This document shows, piece after piece, positions 1 to 6,149 of a stretch of 7,877 nt of DNA. Origin of the DNA: UMGS1002 sp050946195 (GTDB lineage Bacteria; Bacillota; Clostridia; Oscillospirales; CAG-272); the NCBI GenBank assembly GCA_050946195.1, contig JBMNUI010000065.1, positions 1 to 7,877 of the forward strand. The letters run 5' to 3'. The number at the start of each line of letters is the position of its first letter. Position 1 is the stretch's first letter. Both the position numbers and the translations under genes were made by a program. The notes below the pieces were generated by a model. The model saw nothing but the letters and a program-made list of their open reading frames with translations. It was not told where the DNA came from and did not search any database.

Positions 1-893
1 CAGCCGTCGGGAGACACCAGAATCGAGGTCATCATGGCGAGCGAGCCGAAGGCGGTCGAGACCAGGTCGCTCATGACGTCGCCGTCGTAGTTCTTGCAGG
101 CCCAGATGAAGCCGCCCTGACTCCTGATGACCCGCGCGGCGGCGTCGTCAATCAGAGTGTAGAAATACTCGATTCCCAGCCGCTCAAACTCGGCGCGGTA
201 ATGAGCGTTGTAGATTTCCTCGAAAATAAGCTTGAAGGTCTGGTCGTACTGCTTTGATATGGTGTCCTTTGTGCCGAACCAAAGGTTCTGCTTTGTGGAT
301 ATGGCATATTTGAAGCAGGAGTGCGCAAACGAGCGGATGGAGCTGTCCTTGTTGAACATAGCCTGAAGCACGCCGGGACCCTCAAGCTCGCATACCTTCA
401 TGCGGGTCACCTTGCCCGAGGCCGAGGTGAAGACCAGCTCGGCGGTGCCGCCTTCATCGGCTCTTATTTCCGAAGCCTTGTAGACGTCGCCGAAGGCATG
501 TCGGGCGATGGTTATCGGCTTTTTCCAGTTGGTGACGACAGGTTTTATGTTGCTGACGATTATCGGCGCGCGGAAGACCGTGCCGTCAAGTATTGCGCGT
601 ATTGTGGCGTTCGGGCTCTTCCACATTTCCTTGAGGTTATATTCCTCAACGCGCTGCTTGTTCGGCGTGATGGTCGCGCATTTTACCGCCACTCCGTATT
701 TTTTGGTCGCCATTGCCGCGTCGACGGTAACCTTGTCGTCTGTCCTGTCGCGCTCGGGCAGCCCGAGATCGTAATACTCGGTTTTCAGCTCTATATAGGG
801 GAGCAGCAGCTCGTCCTTTATAATCTTCCAGAGGACCCGCGTCATCTCGTCGCCGTCCATCTCGACGAGCGGGGTTTTCATCTTGATGTTCAT
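1..893 (-). CDS. icd: NADP-dependent isocitrate dehydrogenase, eukaryotic-type (partial, C-terminus off the left edge)
   Basis: This enzyme oxidatively decarboxylates isocitrate to 2-oxoglutarate in the cytoplasm, using NADP+ and a divalent metal. The first 297 residues are in the window; the family is about 400 residues, so roughly the last quarter is missing. Visible landmarks are the substrate-binding loop KSPNATIR (about residues 92-99, Ser93 and Arg99), Arg108 and Arg131, the catalytic Tyr138 in DVYKA, Lys209 in GTKDTISK, and the metal-binding aspartates in LIDD (249-250) and YDGDVMSD (272, 276). The stretch GGFIWACKNYDGDV is nearly identical to animal and fungal NADP-IDH, so this is the homodimeric eukaryotic-like subfamily and not the E. 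coli Icd type. The ATG at 893 is preceded by AAGGA (904-908) at 10-base spacing; a second Met at residue 5 is a possible alternative start. It lies 33 bases downstream of the aconitase-family gene and is probably its operon partner. The residues that set NADP versus NAD preference lie outside the window, so the cofactor is inferred from the subfamily. Confidence 0.96.
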   Translation of the reverse strand, partial: MNIKMKTPLVEMDGDEMTRVLWKIIKDELLLPYIELKTEYYDLGLPERDRTDDKVTVDAAMATKKYGVAVKCATITPNKQRVEEYNLKEMWKSPNATIRAILDGTVFRAPIIVSNIKPVVTNWKKPITIARHAFGDVYKASEIRADEGGTAELVFTSASGKVTRMKVCELEGPGVLQAMFNKDSSIRSFAHSCFKYAISTKQNLWFGTKDTISKQYDQTFKLIFEEIYNAHYRAEFERLGIEYFYTLIDDAAARVIRSQGGFIWACKNYDGDVMSDLVSTAFGSLAMMTSILVSPDG

Positions 894-926
894 TTTGCGC
901 TCTTCCTTTGCTTTAATTGTTCTTGT

Positions 927-3188
927 TTACCTGCCCGGGCGCTTTTGTTTTTTGTAGTAGTTCATAAGGCACCCGTCGAGCAGTATCTGCCGCTCGTCAT
1001 CTGTGAGCGGGTCGACAAAAAGTTTTATGTCATAAACCTTTTGGTCGACTCTGATAACCTTGGCTGAAAATTCGGTTTTACCCGAGGCAATCAGCGCCCG
1101 CACATCCGGAACAAACACATAGTCGCCCGGCTCATAGTCAAAGCGCTCGCCTCGGGCTATCCTGAAGGGAAGTATGCCCCAGTTTATGCAGTTTGAGCGG
1201 TAGCGCTTGGTGGCGTATTCGACGCAGATATTGGCAAGACCGCCGAGCACCTTCTGGCAGGAGGCGGCCTGCTCGCGCGCCGAGCCGTCGCCCGGGCGGG
1301 TGGCGTATATTGCCGAGCCAAATTGCGTGGTCTCAATAAGCTTCTCAGCGTCCCCCACAAGCCCGAGTACCGACATGAGCGCCTCAGGCTTTTTGCCGGC
1401 CCGCCGCTCAGCCTCAAGCGCTGCAGCCGCCTTGGCGCGCTTTACATAGTCGGGCGCTCTGCGCGAGAGAGTGAATTCGGCAAGCCGCCTCGGGTTTGAG
1501 CGGTAGGACGAAGTCTCGCCCGAGGGGATAAGCTCGTCTGTCGTGGTGACCTCATCGTGGATTACCGCCGCAAGCTCAACGAGCAGGTGCTCGCCGAGCT
1601 CATGCTGCTCGGGCCAGTCCGAGATATTAGGCCCGAGTATGAGCGGGGTCTCGGGCTGGGGTTTGCAGAAACCGTAATAAACCCGGCGCAGGTAGGGAGA
1701 GTTGTCGAAATGGTATTCGTATTCGGGCGCCTCATATTCAATTTCATCTGCCGGGGTGATTGCCCCGCCGCAGAGTGCTGTGGCGGCGATGCTGCGCGCG
1801 TCCATGAGCGCGACGCCGGCGGCCTGCTTTTCATTCGGCTTTGAACCCTCGCGGTTCGGGAAGTTGCGGGTGGTGTGCCGGATTGACAGGCCGTTGTTGG
1901 CCGGAACGTCGCCGGCGCCGAAGCAGGGGCCGCAGAATGCGGGTTTTATAACCGCGCCGGCTGAAAGCAGCTCGGCGGTCACACCGATACGGGTCAGCTC
2001 AAGCGACACCGGGACGCTGGTCGGGTAGACCGAGAGCGAAAAATAAGGATGCGGAGTAGCAGCCTTGGTGTGCTTGCCGCGCGAGAGTATTGCCGAAGCC
2101 TCGCAGATGCTGTCAAACATTCCGCCGGCACAGCCCGCGATAATGCCCTGGTCGGCGTAGACTTCGCCGTCCCTCAGCTTTGAGAGAAGGTCTATTCTTA
2201 CTCCCAGCCGCTCGGCTGACTCCTTCTCAATGCCGCGGAGAATGTCAGCGGCGTTTTCCCTGAACTCTCTTATGGTATAAGCATTTGAGGGGTGGTAGGG
2301 CAGGGCGATCATCGGCTCGAGCTCCGAGAGGTCGAATTCAATGCATCTGTCGTAGTAGGCGACCTTTCCGGGGGCAAGCCGCCTGAAATCCTCGGTCCGG
2401 CCGTGTGCTTCGTAATGCTTCTTTATGACGTCGTCGGTCTCCCAGATTGAGGAGAGGCACATGGTCTCGGTGGTCATGACGTCGATGCCGTTTCTGAAGT
2501 CGACCGGAAGGTTGCCAAGCCCCGGACCGGTGAACTCGAGCACGCAGTTTTTGACAAATCCCAAGGCGAACACCGCCTTTATCAGCGCTATAGCCGCGTC
2601 GTGCGGGCCGACACCGCAGCGGGGCTTTCCGGTGAGGTACACGAGCACTATTTCAGGATAGTCGATGTCATATGTGCGCCCGAGAAGCTGCTTTACCAGC
2701 TCGGGCCCGCCCTCGCCGACCCCCATCATGCCCAGCGCGCCGTAGCGTGTGTGCGAATCAGAGCCGAGCAGCATTCCGCCGCATTTTGCCATCTCCTCGC
2801 GGACATACGAGTGAATCACCGAGAGATTGGCCGGCACATAAATGCCGCCATACTTCCTTGCCGCCGACAGGCCGAAGACATGGTCGTCCTCATTGATGGT
2901 GCCCCCCACCGCGCAGAGCGAGTTGTGGCAGTTTGTCAGCGCGTAGGGAACAGGAAACTCGGTCAGCCCGCTGGCTCTTGCGGTCTGTATTATGCCGACG
3001 TAGGTAATGTCATGCGAGGCCAGCGCGTCAAAGCCGAGTCTGAGCTTGTCGGGGTTGCCTGAGCGGTTGTGAGACTGAAGAATCGAGTATGCAATAGTGT
3101 TTTTCCGGGCTTCCGAGGCCGGAACCGAACACGACTTTGAAATCCTGCCGTCTGCGAGGAAAACACCGTTTGAGTGAAGTTTGATCAT
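927..3188 (-). CDS. Aconitase-family hydratase (YbhJ-type), probable aconitate hydratase
   Basis: The gene encodes 753 residues, a predicted cytoplasmic [4Fe-4S] hydro-lyase expected to interconvert citrate and isocitrate. The N-terminal catalytic part (about 1-480) carries GSDSHT at 142-147 followed by a Gly-rich stretch. Candidate cluster ligands are Cys353 (in IIAGCAGG, replacing the classical GSCTNS), Cys419 and Cys422 (CGPC). The C-terminal swivel domain (about 530-753) has GDGSAREQAA (633-642), equivalent to the classical GSSREHAA, and RYRSN (662-666), which supplies substrate arginines. The divergent Cys353 motif and the length match the YbhJ-type branch (E. coli YbhJ is also about 753 residues) better than AcnA or AcnB. 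The ATG at 3188 follows AAAAGGA (3198-3204) at 9-base spacing. Direct linkage to isocitrate dehydrogenase supports an aconitase role in the oxidative branch to 2-oxoglutarate. The family is certain and the substrate is inferred; an isopropylmalate- or methylcitrate-type substrate is less likely given the neighbour. Confidence 0.93.
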   Translation of the reverse strand: MIKLHSNGVFLADGRISKSCSVPASEARKNTIAYSILQSHNRSGNPDKLRLGFDALASHDITYVGIIQTARASGLTEFPVPYALTNCHNSLCAVGGTINEDDHVFGLSAARKYGGIYVPANLSVIHSYVREEMAKCGGMLLGSDSHTRYGALGMMGVGEGGPELVKQLLGRTYDIDYPEIVLVYLTGKPRCGVGPHDAAIALIKAVFALGFVKNCVLEFTGPGLGNLPVDFRNGIDVMTTETMCLSSIWETDDVIKKHYEAHGRTEDFRRLAPGKVAYYDRCIEFDLSELEPMIALPYHPSNAYTIREFRENAADILRGIEKESAERLGVRIDLLSKLRDGEVYADQGIIAGCAGGMFDSICEASAILSRGKHTKAATPHPYFSLSVYPTSVPVSLELTRIGVTAELLSAGAVIKPAFCGPCFGAGDVPANNGLSIRHTTRNFPNREGSKPNEKQAAGVALMDARSIAATALCGGAITPADEIEYEAPEYEYHFDNSPYLRRVYYGFCKPQPETPLILGPNISDWPEQHELGEHLLVELAAVIHDEVTTTDELIPSGETSSYRSNPRRLAEFTLSRRAPDYVKRAKAAAALEAERRAGKKPEALMSVLGLVGDAEKLIETTQFGSAIYATRPGDGSAREQAASCQKVLGGLANICVEYATKRYRSNCINWGILPFRIARGERFDYEPGDYVFVPDVRALIASGKTEFSAKVIRVDQKVYDIKLFVDPLTDDERQILLDGCLMNYYKKQKRPGR

Positions 3189-3197
3189 TGTCGGGAA

Positions 3198-3204
3198 TCC
3201 TTTT
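3198..3204 (-). promoter_or_regulatory. Ribosome binding site of the aconitase-family gene
   Basis: The minus strand reads AAAAGGA nine bases before the ATG at 3188. This supports that start over an overlapping minus-strand frame that opens at 3288. Confidence 0.75.
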
Positions 3205-3239
3205 GATTTTACTTATACATTTGGTTTTAGCGGAAATAA

Positions 3240-3257
3240 TTAATAATGCATGATAAG
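3240..3257. promoter_or_regulatory. Imperfect palindrome over the predicted transcript start of the aconitase unit (possible operator)
   Basis: An 18-base AT-rich imperfect inverted repeat is centred on ATGCAT (TTAATAATG/CATGATAAG, with three mismatched pairs of nine). It sits just downstream of the minus-strand -10 element, where a repressor could bind. It fits no regulator consensus I can name with assurance. AT-rich DNA forms such partial symmetry easily, so this is a weak call. Confidence 0.22.
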
Positions 3258-3259
3258 TC

Positions 3260-3288
3260 ATTTTAGCACGAGAGCGCAGTGATGTCAA
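3260..3288 (-). promoter_or_regulatory. Sigma-A-type promoter for the aconitase-isocitrate dehydrogenase unit
   Basis: On the minus strand there is TTGACA (complement of 3283-3288), a spacer of exactly 17 bases, and TAAAAT (complement of 3260-3265), preceded by TGC as an extended -10. The -35 is perfect and the -10 differs from consensus at one base. The predicted transcript start is near 3253, leaving a 5' leader of about 65 bases, AT-rich and without a clear riboswitch or terminator. The call rests on sequence match and position only. Confidence 0.82.
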
Positions 3289-3329
3289 TATCGGCCTGAA
3301 ATTTCACCTTTTTGCCAGGCCGGCTCAGG

Positions 3330-3358
3330 TTGACAAGAAATACCTACGGTGCTATAAT
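3330..3358 (+). promoter_or_regulatory. Perfect-consensus sigma-A promoter of the transglutaminase/adenylation/MBOAT operon
   Basis: TTGACA (3330-3335), a 17-base spacer and TATAAT (3353-3358) match the housekeeping consensus at all twelve positions with ideal spacing. The expected transcript start is near 3365, about 50 bases before the first ATG. No further promoter of this quality was noticed at the gene junctions downstream, so this element probably drives the whole plus-strand operon through MBOAT and possibly rdgB. Confidence 0.9.
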
Positions 3359-3374
3359 CAATATACGCTCAACC

Positions 3375-3407
3375 GGTGCCGATAAGGGCGCCCGAGCAGT
3401 ACACGGG
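3375..3407 (+). promoter_or_regulatory. Leader with two mutually exclusive small hairpins, one covering the ribosome binding site
   Basis: GGTGCC (3375-3380) can pair with GGCGCC (3387-3392) around a GATAAG loop, giving six pairs with one G-U. Alternatively CCCG (3391-3394) can pair with CGGG (3404-3407), which includes part of the GGGAG ribosome binding site at 3405-3409. The two share bases 3391-3392 and cannot both form. The second stem is only four pairs with a nine-base loop, so control of translation by this switch is speculative. It matches no riboswitch class I recognise. Confidence 0.2.
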
Positions 3408-3415
3408 AGTTTAAA

Positions 3416-4384
3416 ATGCAGATAAAAACCAAGGCAAAAAGGGCCGGCCGCGACTATATAATGGCTTTATGCTCGCTGGTTGCGGCGGCGGCTGCGATGC
3501 TGATTTTTGCAGCGGCGCTGTCGCTCAGGCTCCTGCCGGCTCTACCCGACGGGAGCGGGGCTGAAACTTCCGGGGTACCCGGAACCCAAAACACCGTCAG
3601 CGGCGACACGCAGCCGCCCCGAATCCTCGGCGCCCGCGATTTGATTGTTTATATCGGAGAGTCTGTGTCATACCGCAAGTGTGTCCGGGTGGTCGACAAC
3701 ATTGACTCAAGCAAAGAGATAACCCTTACAATAGATTCAAGCAAGGTCAACCTTGCCGAGGTTGGTAAATATTCCGTCACATACACCGCAACCGACAGGG
3801 CGGGGAACTCAAGCTCGGTTAGAATTTTCGTCACTGTAAAAGAGCCTGAATATCCGCTTGAGGTGATGAACGCTGCTTTTGATAGTATACTCAAAAGTAT
3901 CATACACCCGTGGATGAGCAAGGAAGAGCAGTGCCGCACGGTCTGTGCATACGTAAAAAGCCATATTGCATATTCGGGGACGTCCGAAAAGGACAATAGT
4001 GACTGGAGAGCCGAGGCATACCATGCCCTGTTTGTCTCGGGCTCAGGCGACTGCTACAGCTATTTTGCCGCCTCAAAGGCCCTGCTTGACCGGCTCGGGA
4101 TTGAAAACCTCGACATTCAGCGCACGCCGGGATTAGTTGAAGAGACCCACTATTGGAGCCTGGTGAACATCGCCGAGGAGGGCGAGGAGGCGCGGTGGTA
4201 CCATTACGACTCGACCAGAATCCACCCCGACTACGACCTCGGCGGGTGCCTGATGACCGACTGCCAGATAGAGGCCTACAACCATGTGCGCGAGTACTTT
4301 TATGCCTATGATAAATCGGCCTACCCCCCGGTCTGCGAGGAGATAATCACCCCGACGCCCGGGCTTGAGCCCTACTACGATTGA
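3416..4384 (+). CDS. Membrane-anchored extracellular protein with Ig-like and transglutaminase-like domains
   Basis: This is a 322-residue protein. A Lys/Arg-rich N-terminus (1-13) is followed by one hydrophobic segment (about 15-42) with no good lipobox, which suggests an N-terminal anchor with the rest outside the cell. A Ser/Gly/Thr-rich linker (45-66) leads to a DUF5011/bacterial-Ig-like beta domain (about 67-143: PPRILGARD ... GKYSVTYTATDRAGNSSS). The transglutaminase-like domain (about 168-290) has the Cys-His-Asp triad: Cys213 in GDCYSY, His245 in THYWSLV and Asp265 in YHYDSTR. Such folds act as cysteine proteases, amidases or acyl/amine transferases; the actual reaction is unknown. 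The ATG at 3416 follows GGGAG (3405-3409) at six bases. It is the first gene of the operon and is 21 bases from the adenylation gene. That position suggests work on the cell envelope together with the aminoacylation genes, but this is inference from context. Confidence 0.88.
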   Translation: MQIKTKAKRAGRDYIMALCSLVAAAAAMLIFAAALSLRLLPALPDGSGAETSGVPGTQNTVSGDTQPPRILGARDLIVYIGESVSYRKCVRVVDNIDSSKEITLTIDSSKVNLAEVGKYSVTYTATDRAGNSSSVRIFVTVKEPEYPLEVMNAAFDSILKSIIHPWMSKEEQCRTVCAYVKSHIAYSGTSEKDNSDWRAEAYHALFVSGSGDCYSYFAASKALLDRLGIENLDIQRTPGLVEETHYWSLVNIAEEGEEARWYHYDSTRIHPDYDLGGCLMTDCQIEAYNHVREYFYAYDKSAYPPVCEEIITPTPGLEPYYD

Positions 4385-4405
4385 ACACAGCGACAAGGAG
4401 TTGTA

Positions 4406-5920
4406 ATGCGCACAAACATACTTCAGTATCTTGAAGCCACCGCCGCCCGGTTTCCCGACAAAATCGCCTTCTCGGACGGGACAGACAGCCTCACTTTTGC
4501 GGAGCTGCAAAAGGCTGCAAAGTCAACAGGGAGCCGGATAGCTGCTCAGGGTTTCCGGTGCGAGCCGGTCATGATTATGATGGACAGGCACCCGAATGTC
4601 CTCTCTGTCTTTTTCGGTGTGGTGTATGCCGGCTGTTTTTATGTGCCGGTCGACACCGAAATGCCCGAGCTGAGGCTCAAGGCCACATTCAACTCGCTTG
4701 CTCCTCGCCTTATAATTGCCGACAGGTCAAATTACGAGAGGGCTGCAAGGCTCGGGCAGGCGGAGGTGCTTTTGTTCGACGAGATACGCGACTTTCCGCC
4801 GGACGAGAAACTGCTGTCTGAAATAAGGGAAAACCAGATAGACACAGACCCTATATACATCGTCTTTACCTCGGGCTCCACCGGAGTTCCGAAGGGGGTC
4901 GCCGCCTGCCACCGCTCGGTGATCGACTATACCGAGAGCCTTTGCGAGGCGTTGGGGTTCTCGGAGGACTGCGTCTTCGGCAACCAGACCCCGCTGCACT
5001 TCGACGCGCCGCTCAAGGAGATAATGACGACCATAAAGTACGGTTCGACGACATATCTCATTCCGAAAAAGCTTTTTATGTTCCCGGTGCCGCTTGTCGA
5101 GTACCTCAACGAGCATAAAATCAACACGATCTGCTGGGTGGTCTCGGCGCTCTGCACAATCTCGTCGCTCGGGGCGCTCGACATCGTGCGCCCCCGCTAT
5201 TTGAAAAAGATAGCATTCGGGAGCGAGGTTTTTCCGGTAAAGCAGTTCAACATCTGGCGCGAAGCGCTGCCCGACGCCGAGTTTTACAACCTCTACGGCC
5301 CCACCGAGTGCACCGGAATGTCCTGCTGGTACCGTGTGGAGGGCCGGGTGCCCGAGGGCGGGTCAATCCCGATAGGCAGGCCCTTTAGGAATACCCGCAT
5401 CATGCTGATTGACGAGAACGGGAAGGAGGCCGCGCCCGGCGAGCCGGGGGAAATTTACATCGCGGGAACCTGCGTCACGCTCGGTTACTACAACAACCCC
5501 GGCAAAACAGAAGAGGCATTTGTCCAGAATCCTCTGAACAGGTCATACCGGGAGATAGTTTACAGGACCGGGGATATCGCGCGGCTCAACGAGCGCGGCG
5601 AGCTGGTCTTCATCTCGCGGCGCGACAGCCAGATAAAGCATATGGGGCACCGGATAGAGCTCGGCGAAATAGAGGCCGCCGCCGACTCGCATGAGAGGGT
5701 CGCGCGCTCCTGCTGCCTGTATGACAGTGAGAATAAAAAAATCGTGATGTACTATACCGGAGAAGCCGGGCCGGAGGAGTATTTGGCATACCTTAAGGAT
5801 TACCTGCCGCGATATATGCTGCCGGCTGTGATAAAGAAGCTCGACAGACTGCCCCTGACCCCCAACGGCAAGCTCGACCGTCAGGCACTCAAAAACCTTT
5901 ACAAGGACAGCGAAAAATGA
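4406..5920 (+). CDS. Amino-acid adenylating ligase, DltA/NRPS A-domain family
   Basis: This 504-residue cytoplasmic ANL-superfamily enzyme is expected to activate an amino acid with ATP and load it on the carrier protein encoded next. Core motifs are all present: P-loop TSGSTGVPKG (155-164), A4 motif HFDAP with Asp200 to hold the alpha-amino group, YGPTE (297-301), YRTGD (386-390, Asp389) and PNGKLDR (486-492) with the catalytic Lys489. The length equals that of DltA (about 500). Where D-Ala-specific DltA has an F-C-G-E motif with the chirality-determining Cys, this protein has F-G-S-E (271-274), as in ordinary NRPS A-domains. Lys204 is predicted to lie in the substrate pocket by alignment with the A4 region. 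The substrate may therefore not be D-alanine, so I withhold the dltA symbol. The ATG at 4406 has AAGGAG (4395-4400) at five bases. The stop overlaps the next start by four bases (ATGA), indicating translational coupling. Family certain, substrate open. Confidence 0.93.
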   Translation: MRTNILQYLEATAARFPDKIAFSDGTDSLTFAELQKAAKSTGSRIAAQGFRCEPVMIMMDRHPNVLSVFFGVVYAGCFYVPVDTEMPELRLKATFNSLAPRLIIADRSNYERAARLGQAEVLLFDEIRDFPPDEKLLSEIRENQIDTDPIYIVFTSGSTGVPKGVAACHRSVIDYTESLCEALGFSEDCVFGNQTPLHFDAPLKEIMTTIKYGSTTYLIPKKLFMFPVPLVEYLNEHKINTICWVVSALCTISSLGALDIVRPRYLKKIAFGSEVFPVKQFNIWREALPDAEFYNLYGPTECTGMSCWYRVEGRVPEGGSIPIGRPFRNTRIMLIDENGKEAAPGEPGEIYIAGTCVTLGYYNNPGKTEEAFVQNPLNRSYREIVYRTGDIARLNERGELVFISRRDSQIKHMGHRIELGEIEAAADSHERVARSCCLYDSENKKIVMYYTGEAGPEEYLAYLKDYLPRYMLPAVIKKLDRLPLTPNGKLDRQALKNLYKDSEK

Positions 5921-6144
5921 AGGCACTTTTAAAAATCTTAAGTGAACTGCACCCCGAGGTCGATTTTGAAAAAGAGACGGCGCTCGTCGACGACGGCATA
6001 CTCGACTCGCTCGACATCGTCACGCTGATTACCGAGATAAATCAGGAGTATGACGTCTCAATCCCGGTCCAGGAGATAACGCCTGAAAATTTCAACTCGA
6101 CAGAGTCAATAATGAGATTGATTAAGAAGATTGACGAGGCATAG
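5917..6144 (+). CDS. Acyl/aminoacyl carrier protein, DltC-like
   Basis: This is a 75-residue acidic carrier protein. The helix-II motif GILDSLD places the phosphopantetheine-bearing serine at Ser31; the following segment DIVTLITEINQEYDVSIPV matches the DltC/ACP pattern (amphipathic helix, then an I-P turn). It would be made holo by a phosphopantetheinyl transferase encoded elsewhere, receive the aminoacyl group from the adenylation enzyme as a thioester, and present it to the MBOAT protein at the inner membrane face. Its start overlaps the ligase stop (ATGA at 5917), and its stop lies five bases before the MBOAT start. This fits a dedicated carrier for this pathway and argues against the fatty-acid AcpP, which normally sits near fab genes. 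It could equally be called a generic ACP; the Dlt-like role comes from both sequence and context. Confidence 0.92.
   Translation: MKALLKILSELHPEVDFEKETALVDDGILDSLDIVTLITEINQEYDVSIPVQEITPENFNSTESIMRLIKKIDEA
6136..6139 (+). promoter_or_regulatory. Probable ribosome binding site for the GTG-started MBOAT gene, inside the carrier-protein end
   Basis: GAGG lies ten bases before the GTG at 6150 and within the last codons of the carrier gene. The other purine run, AGGGAAG (6143-6149), abuts the GTG and is too close to act as a normal site. An in-frame stop at 6132 leaves only five codons upstream, none a standard start, so GTG is the only reasonable start. Confidence 0.5.
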
Positions 6145-6149
6145 GGAAG

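Larger units (their letters stand above)
3189..3415. other. Divergent intergenic control region
   Basis: These 227 bases separate two outward-facing transcription units. The region contains two strong back-to-back promoters whose -35 boxes are 41 bases apart (3289-3329), the ribosome binding sites of both first genes, and a short plus-strand leader. I see no tRNA, no rho-independent terminator, no repeat array and no credible small gene here. The stretch 3200-3265 is much richer in A/T than the flanking coding DNA, as expected for a promoter region. Confidence 0.8.

Noticed and set aside
321..1067. Plus-strand open frame of 248 codons
   Set aside because: It lies antisense to the well-supported isocitrate dehydrogenase and the end of the aconitase-family gene, has no recognisable domain and low-quality composition, and is explained by GC-biased codon use on the other strand.
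3028..3288. Minus-strand frame of 86 codons overlapping the aconitase start
   Set aside because: It begins at the -35 box of the promoter, upstream of the expected transcript start, and runs out of frame into the aconitase-family coding region. The product has no family features.
3365..3415. A known riboswitch in the operon leader
   Set aside because: The leader is only about 50 bases, the stems are four to six pairs, and it has no conserved core of a class I can identify.
3416..4384. Lipoprotein signal (Cys19) in the transglutaminase-like protein
   Set aside because: The residues before Cys19 (IMAL) do not form a good lipobox, and the long hydrophobic stretch continues well past it, which fits a membrane anchor better.
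4133..4510. Minus-strand frame of 125 codons across the transglutaminase/ligase junction
   Set aside because: It is antisense to the catalytic His and Asp region of the transglutaminase domain and to the ligase start, with no support of its own.
4406..5920. Naming the adenylation enzyme dltA outright
   Set aside because: Length and motifs fit, but the FCGE cysteine is missing and no dltD is seen, so D-alanine specificity is not supported.
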